NCBI GenBank assembly: GCA_023455425.1 | Contig: JAEYCM010000047.1 | Location: forward strand, 1 to 64,000 | DNA from: Bacillota bacterium | Lineage (GTDB): Bacteria; Bacillota; Clostridia; Christensenellales; CAG-138 | Length of the DNA stretch: 64,000 nt | Direction of reading: 5' to 3' | Part shown: positions 7,583 through 15,887 of the stretch, piece by piece | Layout of the letters: every line of letters starts with the position of its first letter | How positions within the stretch are numbered: position 1 is the stretch's first letter | The notes under the pieces: generated by a model | Database searches by the model: none | What the model was told of the DNA's origin: nothing | The model's input: the letters and a program-made list of their open reading frames with translations, nothing else | Position numbers and translations under genes: made by a program

Positions 7583-7629
7583 GGACATATTGTCCATTGA
7601 CGTTTGGGACTAATTGTCCCATAATGGAC
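7583..7629. promoter_or_regulatory. Operator cluster and promoter of XRE module 2
   Basis: Promoter of the plus-strand small gene: TTGACG (7597-7602), 17-base spacer, CATAAT (7620-7625). Inverted repeats: GGACA-TAT-TGTCC (7583-7595), GGGAC-TAATT-GTCCC (7606-7620) and GTCC-CATAAT-GGAC (7616-7629). The second and third cover the spacer and -10. ATAATGGAC also occurs on the minus strand near 7568-7576, near the regulator's own start, which fits repression of both genes. Confidence 0.65.
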
Positions 7630-7643
7630 GTGAGGTGATACAA

Positions 7644-7820
7644 ATGCCGGAGTATCAGGCGATGTATTTGGCGCTTCTGAATGGATTGGAGGATGCGGTA
7701 AACTGCCTGAAGCGCGCCCAGCAGGCGTGCGAGGCGCTCTATCTGGAAGGGGACGCAAAGCTGTCCGTTTTAGGACCACCAGAACATGCAAAAGCCGCCG
7801 ATCAGGAGGCGACTTTTTAG
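7644..7820 (+). CDS. Small conserved protein, XRE-module partner 2
   Basis: 58 residues starting MPEYQAMYLALLNGLEDAV, with LKRAQQACEALYLEG; homologous to the product of 3104-3274. GAGGTGATACAA precedes ATG 7644. The 3' end overlaps a hairpin (GCCGCC with GGAGGC) followed by T5, as in the first copy. Function unknown. Confidence 0.7.
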   Translation: MPEYQAMYLALLNGLEDAVNCLKRAQQACEALYLEGDAKLSVLGPPEHAKAADQEATF

Positions 7821-7990
7821 CACAGCACGGTCCGTTCAAGGCTTGGTGAAGTCCCATCTGTGCCAGTGCATTGATTTCAGCTTGAATATATTGGTTCATC
7901 CCTGTATGATGGCAAGTGATAGTGTTTTTTGCATGCCAATGGTACATCGGATATGTAGGGAACACGACATTTCGATGGGGAGAAACAGGC

Positions 7991-9031
7991 ATGGACATTC
8001 TTGATTACCTGAAAAAGAAAAGTATCAAACGGTCTATCATTCTGATGATATTCTTTGCGCTCTTTACAGTACCGGGCGTCATGATACTCATGGAGAAGCC
8101 GGAGGCGCCGTTGGAGCTCACTGGCGTCTCTTATGAGGACGTCGGGAGCGGGACCGGCGTTTCTATTGCACACTTTTACCCCATTTCCGAGTTTGCCACA
8201 GAGGAGGAGGATGGGCATACTTACCACTACTATACCATCGCTGTGGTCGCCCCCAACGAGGAGCTCTACCTCATGGGGCTGCGTACCACGCAGGAACGGA
8301 GCGAAACGCTTGCTCCGCTATTTGAAACCGAGGAGATGGTAGAGGCAGGCTTTCCTGCTTTCGGCAATATTTATACCCTCAGCGGCGACGCGCGCGCCTA
8401 CTTCGAGGAGATGCTGGTTGAGCAGGAGGTCCCCGCCGACATTCCTGTTGCGTATTACTACCTGGAGGACAATGGCTATACTCCCCAATCCGAGCATACC
8501 ACCACGCTTGTAATGGGCGCGCTTTTGATCGCCATGGGGCTGCTCATGGCATACTTCCCCATAAAGGCGCTCACCGGCGGCTTCCAGAAGAAGATCACTG
8601 CGGCGGCGGCAGTTGCCGCTAACCCGCAGCAGTTCCTCTCTGAACTGGGTGAGTTCTACGAGCAGACAACGCCCGTCCACGGCGTGCGGATGGACCAATT
8701 TCGGCTGCTCTTTCAAGCGGGTATGGATTCCGTATTGATCGATCCGCAGAACCTTGCCTGGGTATACATAAAGCAGACGCGCCACCGCGTATACTTTATC
8801 CCTGTATTCAGCAGCTACCGTGTACTCTTCCTCACAAACGACAGGAAGACCTACAGCCTTGATGTCCGTTCCGAGAAAAACGCGCAGGAGGTCCTCTCCT
8901 ACATGATGGCGATTTACCCGGACATTGCGGTCGGCTACAACAAGCAGGTGGAATCCCTGTATAAAAAAGACCCTGCCGCGCTGAAGCTGGCCGCGCGCGA
9001 GGCGCGTTCGCAGCATGGCGCGCAGGCGTAG
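7991..9031 (+). CDS. Two-TM membrane protein of unknown function
   Basis: 346 residues. A first membrane helix lies at about residues 14-34 and a second at about 172-195 (TLVMGALLIAMGLLMAYFP). The segment between them (about 35-170) should be extracytoplasmic, and the C-terminal 150 residues cytoplasmic. The C-terminal region (HRVYFIPVFSSYRVLFLTNDRKTYSLDVRSEKNAQ) looks like a PH-like or YcxB-like beta fold. The layout resembles uncharacterised Clostridia DUF proteins. ATG 7991 follows GGGGAGAAACAGGC. No functional claim is possible. Confidence 0.7.
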   Translation: MDILDYLKKKSIKRSIILMIFFALFTVPGVMILMEKPEAPLELTGVSYEDVGSGTGVSIAHFYPISEFATEEEDGHTYHYYTIAVVAPNEELYLMGLRTTQERSETLAPLFETEEMVEAGFPAFGNIYTLSGDARAYFEEMLVEQEVPADIPVAYYYLEDNGYTPQSEHTTTLVMGALLIAMGLLMAYFPIKALTGGFQKKITAAAAVAANPQQFLSELGEFYEQTTPVHGVRMDQFRLLFQAGMDSVLIDPQNLAWVYIKQTRHRVYFIPVFSSYRVLFLTNDRKTYSLDVRSEKNAQEVLSYMMAIYPDIAVGYNKQVESLYKKDPAALKLAAREARSQHGAQA

Positions 9032-9090
9032 CGTTGGTACGTTTCTGTGGCATGTGGTTAGGCATAGGCTTCAGACATTTGAGCAAATCA

Positions 9091-9120
9091 GCGGCCCGGA
9101 TTGCATGCAGTCCGGGCCGC
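9091..9120 (+). terminator. Probable terminator
   Basis: GCGGCCCGGA (9091-9100) pairs with TCCGGGCCGC (9111-9120). The T run after it is weak, so termination strength is uncertain. Confidence 0.55.
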
Positions 9121-9201
9121 GTTGACTTTCGGTAGGTGTCCTATCGGCTTTTCTTAAAAAGGAGTTATAGGAGAATGATGGACCCTCCTTGACAATCCGC
9201 C

Positions 9202-10140
9202 TCACTCCCACAGCCTCGTTTGCCCATCCCGTAATGATCGTATCTCCCGCTCCTTTACCACATCCCCGCCTGCAAGCTGCCCAAACAGCAGGGGAGAGGC
9301 GGGATCATGCCCTTGCAGATGCTCCAGCGCGGCGGCAGTGCTGTGGTTGGCATAACAGTAGCGGCAGCCGTTTCCGCAGGTACTGTACATGCCGATATCA
9401 ATGCTTTCGCTGCACCCGCATTCGGGCCTCTGGTTCGGGTCCTTGCGGGAGGAAAGCGGTATGCCGGAGAGCTCGCCCAACAAAGCCGCATCCACACAGC
9501 GGGCAGGGGAAACGTTGCAACTTCGAAAGTCCAATTCCTCTGCGCATGCCTGCATGGTGAGGCCGTAGCTTTGCGCAATAGAGGAAAGTGCGGATAAAAG
9601 CGCGCGCTTTTCCTCATCCGTTGGGTCGGTGATACCCAAGTCTTTTGTGCTGCGCAGAGTGCTGCGGTAGAAATCCAGAAAGCTGACGATGCAGGTTGTG
9701 GTATAGCCCGCTAGCCTGCGGGCGAGCTTTTCAAAATACTCGATATGATACTCCGCCGTATAGCGGGGGTTAACTAAAATCGGGTCGTACCGCCAGACGA
9801 CACGGCGGGGGCCGGTGGTATCGGAGAGCCGCTGGAACGTCGGCACAAGGACGTCGTTCTTGCTTGGCAAATTCGTTTCCACATCCGTCCCGTACGGAGT
9901 CAGCGTGAACTGAAAATAGTAGGCGTATTCTTTAAGCGCGGAAAGCTTGGGGAGCATGGGGGAGGGGTTCTTGGTCCAGAACACGATGCCGTCCACCATA
10001 TCGGGCGCAAGAGATACTTTGCTCACCTGTTTCGGATTCATCGGATTGCGCACGTACACGAACCCGGCCTGCAATCTGTTCAAAAGCCAGGCGGAATAAA
10101 AGGCGGGGAGATCGGTTCGTCTGCTTGCGCTGATGAGCAT
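9202..10140 (-). CDS. DUF1848 family protein
   Basis: 312 residues starting MLISASRRTDLPAFYSAW, the family's N-terminal signature. FWTKNPSPMLP and YYFQFTLTPYG follow. Near the C-terminus is a Cys cluster, CGCS followed by CGNGCRYCYAN, whose CxxxCxxC spacing resembles a radical-SAM-type Fe-S site. The family's reaction is unknown. ATG 10140 has GGAGGCCCC just upstream; the longer reading frame has no family similarity. Two short fragments of this gene's 5' end lie at 10809-10867 and 15551-15604. Confidence 0.88.
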   Translation of the reverse strand: MLISASRRTDLPAFYSAWLLNRLQAGFVYVRNPMNPKQVSKVSLAPDMVDGIVFWTKNPSPMLPKLSALKEYAYYFQFTLTPYGTDVETNLPSKNDVLVPTFQRLSDTTGPRRVVWRYDPILVNPRYTAEYHIEYFEKLARRLAGYTTTCIVSFLDFYRSTLRSTKDLGITDPTDEEKRALLSALSSIAQSYGLTMQACAEELDFRSCNVSPARCVDAALLGELSGIPLSSRKDPNQRPECGCSESIDIGMYSTCGNGCRYCYANHSTAAALEHLQGHDPASPLLFGQLAGGDVVKEREIRSLRDGQTRLWE

Positions 10141-10270
10141 GGGGCCTCCGTTCCTTAGGAGTAAGTACATGGTAGCAGGAAAACAAAAATCCCGCAAATG
10201 CAGGCTGCAGTTGCGGGATTGTTCATAAGTCATAAGCATGCTGTCAGGGGCCATAGTGCGCAAGGTACTG

Positions 10271-10708
10271 CTAAAGATATTTTTTGAAGCCTTTTACTAC
10301 GTCACCACGCAAGCCGACCGATTCGTAAAATTTGTGCGCTTCCGCTCGGTGCACCCTTGAAATCAACATCATGAAGGAACAGTTTTTTTCTATTGCTATT
10401 TTCTCAATCCCGGCCATGAGCAATCTGCCGATTCCCCTGCGCCTGTGACGGTCTGAAACAACAACGTTTTCTATTACCATAAAGGGCCTGCATTCTCCTA
10501 TGATCTCCCGGTTTGCAACGCCCATTAATGTGCCGACGATTTCATTTTCGTACTTCGCACATAAAATCGTGTAATCAGGATGTTCCTCCATCCACGCAAA
10601 GCCCTCTTGCATTCTGGAGAAATCTGTATTTGTTCCTTCAAACCCGTTATCGTAAAGCTGCTTTAATCCAGCCAAATCATCTTTGTGCAGTTTTTCAACA
10701 ACAACCAT
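10271..10708 (-). CDS. GNAT family N-acetyltransferase
   Basis: 145 residues. The acetyl-CoA-binding motif A is visible as VVVSDRHRRRGIGRLLM (R-x-x-G-x-G/A pattern), followed by ISRVHRAEAHKFYESVGL, the usual beta6/beta7 ending. Family members transfer acetyl from acetyl-CoA to amines; substrate unknown. GGGAGGGCTACT precedes ATG 10708. Confidence 0.9.
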   Translation of the reverse strand: MVVVEKLHKDDLAGLKQLYDNGFEGTNTDFSRMQEGFAWMEEHPDYTILCAKYENEIVGTLMGVANREIIGECRPFMVIENVVVSDRHRRRGIGRLLMAGIEKIAIEKNCSFMMLISRVHRAEAHKFYESVGLRGDVVKGFKKYL

Positions 10709-10808
10709 AGTAGCCCTCCCATTTTTTGCAATGTCTAAATAGTACTACATAACTTCTACATAGGCAAATTTCGGCTTTGGACTCTCAACAGGATTAGTAC
10801 TGCCGTTA

Positions 10809-10867
10809 AAAAGCCAGCCAGAATAAAAAGCGGGGATACCGGTTCGTCTGCTTGCGCTGATGAGCAT
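10809..10867 (-). pseudogene. DUF1848 5' fragment 1
   Basis: About 20 codons beginning MLISASRRTGIPAFYSGWLF, nearly identical to the N-terminus of the DUF1848 gene at 10140, after which similarity stops. Includes an ATG and a weak ribosome-binding site, but no rest of the gene. Confidence 0.75.
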
Positions 10868-11031
10868 GAGGGCTCCCATCCATTTGAACTTTTCTTTGAG
10901 CTGAATAGCTTGTTTGAATGTATGCAATGCTTCAGCTCCCTGCGGCTATTATACGGTTTGACTAGGGAGAAGTAAAACAGTATTATTGGATAAAAGTGCC
11001 TACATACATGATGAAAGCAGGAGGTGTTTCT

Positions 11032-11409
11032 ATGAAGCGGTCTATGTTACAGGTTTATGTAGCAGACAGCGATAAGGCGGCTGAGCACTATAAAACGGCG
11101 TTTGATGCGCACATAGTATCCAGCCATAAAAATTCGGACGGAACCTACTACCATGCCGAGCTTGATATTTATGGGCAGATACTTGCGTTGTCTGAAGCCG
11201 AATATATTGGCGAGGGAAAGCCAGTGACAGGAAACACCATGCAGTTTTGCCTGCATTTTGGGGAGGGGCAAGAACCTCTTGTTCAGAAAGCATACGATAT
11301 TCTCAAAGAAGGCGCCGAAATACGCCATCCGCTGAGCGTATGTGATTTTAGCCCCCTGATGGCGGATCTCGTGGACCGGTTTGGCGTGCGCTGGTGTTTG
11401 TTTGTGTAA
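11032..11409 (+). CDS. VOC (glyoxalase/bleomycin-resistance fold) protein, PhnB-like
   Basis: 125 residues. VYVADSDKAAEHYKTAFDAHIV, then YYHAELDIYGQILALSE and the C-terminal FGVRWCLFV match the PhnB-like/3-demethylubiquinone type of the vicinal-oxygen-chelate superfamily. The second half is written as LKEGAEIRHPLSVCDFSPLMADLVDRFG. The family includes dioxygenases, isomerases and binding proteins; the role here is unknown. AGGAGGTGTTTCT precedes ATG 11032. A strong terminator follows. Confidence 0.85.
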   Translation: MKRSMLQVYVADSDKAAEHYKTAFDAHIVSSHKNSDGTYYHAELDIYGQILALSEAEYIGEGKPVTGNTMQFCLHFGEGQEPLVQKAYDILKEGAEIRHPLSVCDFSPLMADLVDRFGVRWCLFV

Positions 11410-11445
11410 TGGGTGGTTATTGATAAATGACATTGTTGCTTAAAG

Positions 11446-11482
11446 AAAGTCCGTTGAGGTGGTGCTTCAACGGACTTTTATA
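11446..11482 (+). terminator. Terminator of the VOC gene
   Basis: AAAGTCCGTTGA (11446-11457) pairs with TCAACGGACTTT (11467-11478), 9-base loop, T-rich tail. Confidence 0.85.
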
Positions 11483-11555
11483 TCTGAATGTTTTGCTGTT
11501 TAAACGACGGTATCAGGGGACTAAAAAGCTAGCAATCCAACTTTATAAAGGCTGA

Positions 11556-11621
11556 GATTACTCCCACTCAATCGTTCCTGGGGGCTTACTCGTAATATCG
11601 TATACCACGCGGTTTACATGG
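11556..11621 (-). repeat. guaA 3'-end direct repeat 1 (att-like remnant)
   Basis: 66 bases almost identical to the true guaA 3' end at 18386-18451; I count four differences, all single transitions. On the minus strand it still encodes the end of GMP synthase (VNRVVYDITSKPPGTIEWE). At about 11621 it joins abruptly to the truncated NlpC/P60 gene. Same orientation as repeats 2 and 3. Confidence 0.85.
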
Positions 11622-12936
11622 CTTCCCTTCGATGCCTCAAGTCAAGATAAGCTCTATAACATCATCGATACCTCCCGGCTGAGTGACGCCCTGAAGAACC
11701 GTGCAAAGTATGTGGTAGGTGCGTTAGGTCAGGGGCGGCAGGATGCTCTGCTGCTGGATGTTATGCTAGATGGCGTAGGTGCTTATTTTTCACGCGAGGC
11801 ATTGGACCGGGGCGCATATTCCTTGGCAACGGGAGATGCAAAGCGGTTGTATGAAAATGCAGTGCTTCCCGGCGAAGGAGCTGCCAGACGCGTATTGACG
11901 TCAAGACTGCCTTCCGGCCATTCGGGCGGGAACGCGGCAAATATGGCCGCCAATACCGTGGCATACACAGGGACGTTGAATTTCTTGAATGCGGCAGTGC
12001 AGCCAACAAAGGATGTAGCTATGAAGCCTGGAGTTAAAAGCGTCTCCGTCAATATGGACGGGGTCGAGGAGAAAGAGAATAAGTATAACAATCTTGTCTG
12101 GGAGCTTCAGGCGCTGGAAAATAGGATCTCTCAAATTTCGATCTGGGAGAAGATACCGTTTTTCTACAGCGAACGGTATCAGGATGCATTGGCACGGAAG
12201 GAAGAACTCCAGAATAGCATTATCCGCCTCGAAACCGAACCGGATAAACTGTATCCCGAGTGGGGTAAGGCGCTGGAGATTTCCCCGGCGCAGCCGACAG
12301 CGACTCTGCAGCCCACGCTTATGCCTACCCCAAAGCCCACGCTTTCGCCGACCTATACCCACGCCGACACCCGCGCCTACGCCAACACCTACTCCGCTCC
12401 CTGCGTATATGAAGGACGCACCTGCTCCGGACAACGCCAAGCTTGCGGCGCATTGGGATGATTTTTTGAAAGAACTGGAGCAGACCGTCCCGGTTGAAGG
12501 CGGCTTGACAGCCGAGCAGAGATTTAAGATAATACAGGCAAGTGCAAAGTATGTTGGGAAATATCCTTATCGCGATGAGGATCATCCGAAAGGTAAAGAT
12601 TGTGCCGACTTAGTAAAAGCGCTATATGATGCAGCCGGAATTTCATTACATGGATCTTCTGATGACATTGCAGAATATGTCTTTACGAGTGGATGGGGTA
12701 TAGAGAAAAGTGAATTGCAGCCGGGCGATCTCATATTTTGGGATGATTCTGATGCAAATGATCGCTGGAATAATATTCATCATGTGGGGATTTACTTGTA
12801 TACGGACAATAAAGGGAGACAGTGGATTATTGATTCCACACCTTCGGAGGGTGGCCCTGCTATACAAGTGCTCTGGGCAGAAAATAAGAGACAAGCGGGA
12901 TTTAAAGTATATGGATATGCCTCCCCCGTGATATAA
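11621..12936 (+). pseudogene. Broken NlpC/P60 hydrolase (copy A)
   Basis: Homologous to the intact gene at 15888-17363 but without its first ~95 codons; similarity starts exactly at the guaA repeat junction (CAAGTCAAGATAAGCTCTAT is shared with 16170). A frameshift near 12350, in the Pro/Thr-rich linker, separates the helical middle part (readable from 11712) from the C-terminal NlpC/P60 domain (KDCADLVKALYDAAGI with the nucleophile Cys, and HHVGIYLY with the catalytic His). No start signal remains at the junction, so a functional product is unlikely, although the catalytic residues are kept. Confidence 0.8.
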
Positions 12937-13008
12937 CCTAGAGACTAGCTGCAACTTAGATGCTCTATACAAATTATGCTGCTATTTAGCGGAAGAGGGG
13001 CCTCTAGT

Positions 13009-13815
13009 ATGAAAATTAAGGGCTATCAGGTACTGTGCATAATCCTGTTGCTATGCTTTACCACAGGCTGTATTCCTCAGCAAACGATAACAGCTCCCTT
13101 CGCGCGGCCTACCTCTGCCTCTGAATTTGAAACAGAGCCGCTTGCCTGGCTGGAGCAACGAGTAACAGAATTTTCCCCAGACCCCTCCCAAATGCTCAGC
13201 CGCGAGGAAATCGACCGGCTTAACGAGCTGGGTTATTTGACCATCGGTACAGAGCCTTTCCTTCATTCCTACGAGAAGGAGAAGTCTGCAATTACTTTTT
13301 CGTTGTATATCTATTATCAGGAACTGCGCATTTACGACAAAAAGAAGGGCTCCTATGTTATCCGTGAGGGGCTTGCCTACCCGCCGGACAAGGTGGAGGT
13401 AATTGATGGAGAAACGTATGCCCAAACCTCCGCAAGTAAGGCGAACGCGTTCATTAGCGATGTGTATGGCGTGGATATTCCTGAGTTTACATCCGATTGT
13501 GGCGAATGGGAGGAATCGGCCGTTGTGAGCAGAGACGGCAAGTACTATATTAAACAGGGCGATTACATAAGCATGGCCTATTCGCTGCGCGCGTATCAGC
13601 ACCTTGGAGATGGCGTATTTTACCTCTCCTTTGATGCGGACGATCGTAAATTGCCTGGCGGCGGCGAAAACCGCATCGGCCATGTGCCGGATTATTGCCG
13701 CATGCTCGTGGTCCGTTCCGACTCGGCATGGGGCTTTACTGTCCTGGCCGAGCCCAAAGGTGCGAACGATTCCCTGCTGCCCGCCGATTTCCCTCTACCG
13801 CTCTATGCGGCGTAG
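13009..13815 (+). CDS. Lipoprotein of unknown function (copy A)
   Basis: 268 residues. Signal peptide MKIKGYQVLCIILLLCF ends in lipobox TTGC, so the mature protein should start with a lipidated Cys about residue 21 and sit on the outer face of the membrane. The C-terminal part (IGHVPDYCRMLVVRSDSAWGFTVLAE) is homologous to that of the lipoprotein at 17420-18316 (IGIVPDSMRLIVRRSDSAWGFTVVAK). AGAGGGGCCTCTAGT precedes the ATG. It follows the broken NlpC/P60 gene, as copy B follows the intact one. Confidence 0.8.
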   Translation: MKIKGYQVLCIILLLCFTTGCIPQQTITAPFARPTSASEFETEPLAWLEQRVTEFSPDPSQMLSREEIDRLNELGYLTIGTEPFLHSYEKEKSAITFSLYIYYQELRIYDKKKGSYVIREGLAYPPDKVEVIDGETYAQTSASKANAFISDVYGVDIPEFTSDCGEWEESAVVSRDGKYYIKQGDYISMAYSLRAYQHLGDGVFYLSFDADDRKLPGGGENRIGHVPDYCRMLVVRSDSAWGFTVLAEPKGANDSLLPADFPLPLYAA

Positions 13816-13857
13816 GACCGGCCCGGGAGAACAGCCTATATTGCCAACCGCTACAAA

Positions 13858-13908
13858 AAGGGCCCCGGAAAGTCGCACAAACGCGAACTTTCCAGGGCCT
13901 TGTTTTTT
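13858..13908 (+). terminator. Terminator after lipoprotein A
   Basis: A long stem AAGGGCCCCGGAAAGT with ACTTTCC-A-GGGCCTT, and a T6 run. It sits directly before guaA repeat 2. Confidence 0.85.
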
Positions 13909-13980
13909 ACTCCCCTCAATCATTCCCGGGGGATTTACTGGCAATATCGTGCAACACGCGGCTCACATGGGGCACCTCGT
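13909..13980 (-). repeat. guaA 3'-end direct repeat 2 (decayed)
   Basis: About 72 bases aligned to the guaA 3' end but more diverged; the minus-strand reading becomes HVSRVLHDIASKSPGMIE, with nonsynonymous changes. It directly follows a terminator and precedes the end of rmuC by 12 bases. Confidence 0.8.
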
Positions 13981-13991
13981 TGAGGACCATA

Positions 13992-15489
13992 TCATTCATC
14001 TATTTCTGAGACCGTATCCAACAGTTCTTTCGATTCTACGGCCGGAAGCTCGGAGACTTCCCGAAGCTTGCTTTTTATTTTTCTTGTCCGGACGCCAATC
14101 AGCTTATCCAGCTCTACGCCCGTTTGCTCAATACGCTTCTGTGCCGCTTCCAAAACCTCGGAAAAGGTCGTAAATTCCGTTTTGACTGCGCCTAACACGT
14201 TCCACACTTCACTGGAACGCTTTTGTATCGCAAGCGTTCTGAATCCCATCTGAAGGCTGTTCAGCAGCGCCGCAAAGGTTGTGGGGCCCGCAATATTGAC
14301 CTTGTATTGCCTTTGCAGCGTATCAACAAGGCCCCTTCGAACCACTTCCGCATATAGGCCTTCAAAGGGCAAAAACATAATGGCAAAATCGGTCGTATTG
14401 GGAGTATCAATATATTTGTCACGAATATCCTTGGCGCAGTTTTTAATTCTCGTTTCCAATATGGCCTGGGCAGATGAAATGGCACCGACGTCGCCTGTTT
14501 CATAGGCGTCCGCCAACTGTCCGTACGTATCTGCGGGAAATTTTGCATCTACGGGAAGATATACGCAGCGCTCGCCTTCTCTGGGTAATTTGATGGCATA
14601 CTCGACGCGGTTTGTTGACCCGCGCTTGGTAACGACGTTTTCGTCATACTGCTCTTTGGCCAGCAGCTCTTCTATAAGGGCTCCAAGCTGGTACTCGCCG
14701 ACAATACCGCGCGTTTTCACATTTGACAGGACCTTCTTTAGATCGCCAACGCCGTTTGCGAGCGTTTTCATTTCTCCAAGCCCGGTATATACCTCCTGCA
14801 ACCGGTCGTTGACCAGCTTAAAAGATTGGGTGATCCGGTCGTCAAGCGTTTTCTGCAGTTTTTCATCAACGGTAGCCCGCATTTTTTTCAAGCTGTTGAT
14901 TATTGTCCTTCTGCAGAGCCTCCAGGCGGTTTTGCACAGTAGTGCGGATACCGTCCATAGACTCTTTGCTTTGCAGTGCAAAGGTATTAAACTGTTCGTT
15001 GACGGCTTTTAAGCGGTCGGATACCGCGGATTGCAACTGTGTCTGCGCCTCCGTCAGCATTTTGGATATCTCAAGAAGACGCTTGTCCTGCATTTCAAAC
15101 TGCTTCTCCTGAGCAACTGAAAGCATGGTTGTGGTGTCTCTAATGCTCTTCTGCAAAAGGCTCTGGTTGTTGGAAATACTGTCGATCAGTTCTTTGAGCC
15201 GGACATCCTGCCTCTCGGCGGTCTGGCGCTGCAAGGTAACAATGGCGTCGGCAAAGGCTCTCATTGTAGTTTGAACGGAGGTATTCATCTCGGCCCGGGA
15301 TGACCGAATTTCGTTCATGACGTCGTTTTTCGCCTGCGCGGCTACCGCAGACTGCTGCCCGGCCATGTCGCTCAAGAGCTCTCTTTTCAGTTTTTCGGTA
15401 TCAACAGGCACGGATTTTTTTAAAGTCAAAACGATGTTGGCAATAACCATAATCAAAATGGCAGCACTCAATAACTGAAGAATCAGCAC
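13992..15489 (-). pseudogene. rmuC: rmuC, frameshifted (RmuC-family putative nuclease)
   Basis: Two overlapping frames together give a full RmuC protein. The N-terminal part (from GTG 15489) has a membrane helix LLSAAILIMVIANIVLTL and a long coiled coil rich in Gln and Lys. The C-terminal part contains the PD-(D/E)xK-like RmuC core: TRGIVGEYQLGALIEELL, YLPVDAKFPADTY and MFLPFEGLYAEV. The break is at a run of seven A on the coding strand (plus-strand 14882-14888): six A would keep the frame. RmuC is linked to limiting DNA rearrangements. It could be a true pseudogene, a reversible homopolymer switch, or a sequencing error. Confidence 0.8.
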
Positions 15490-15887
15490 AATATTTTCCG
15501 CTTTCCTCTCTTTATTGTAATAATGTATATTGTAATGAATTTTCCATCCTTACGCCACCCTAGAAGCGGGGATGGCGGTTCGTCTGCTTGCACTGATGAG
15601 TATGGGGTTCCTTTTCCGCATCCTGCTATCTGGAGAATGTATGCACAGTATAACATAGAGCGTCGGGGAAGAAATAAAAGACTAGTTTTCATTACTAGAT
15701 TTTTTTGACCTGATATTGGTAAGCGTTATGGGGGGATTCTCTTCTTCAAAGATGCCATCTTGTGTATGTGGCATTCTAAGGACTGGTTTTAGAATCATTC
15801 ATGTGAGGCGCCCAACACCCTGAAAATGGTATATTGTTGAAAACAAAAGGGGTTCAGCGTGAACTCCATTTTTTTAGGAGGCATGTT
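15490..15887. other. Intergenic stretch between rmuC and the NlpC/P60 gene
   Basis: Contains DUF1848 fragment 2 (15551-15604) and the ribosome-binding site AGGAGG (15876-15881) of the next gene. I see no convincing promoter, RNA gene or other coding region. Confidence 0.5.
15551..15604 (-). pseudogene. DUF1848 5' fragment 2
   Basis: Minus-strand reading LISASRRTAIPAS, matching the first 15 codons of the DUF1848 gene at 10140; the ATG has become ATA. About 55 bases match, then similarity ends. Confidence 0.7.
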
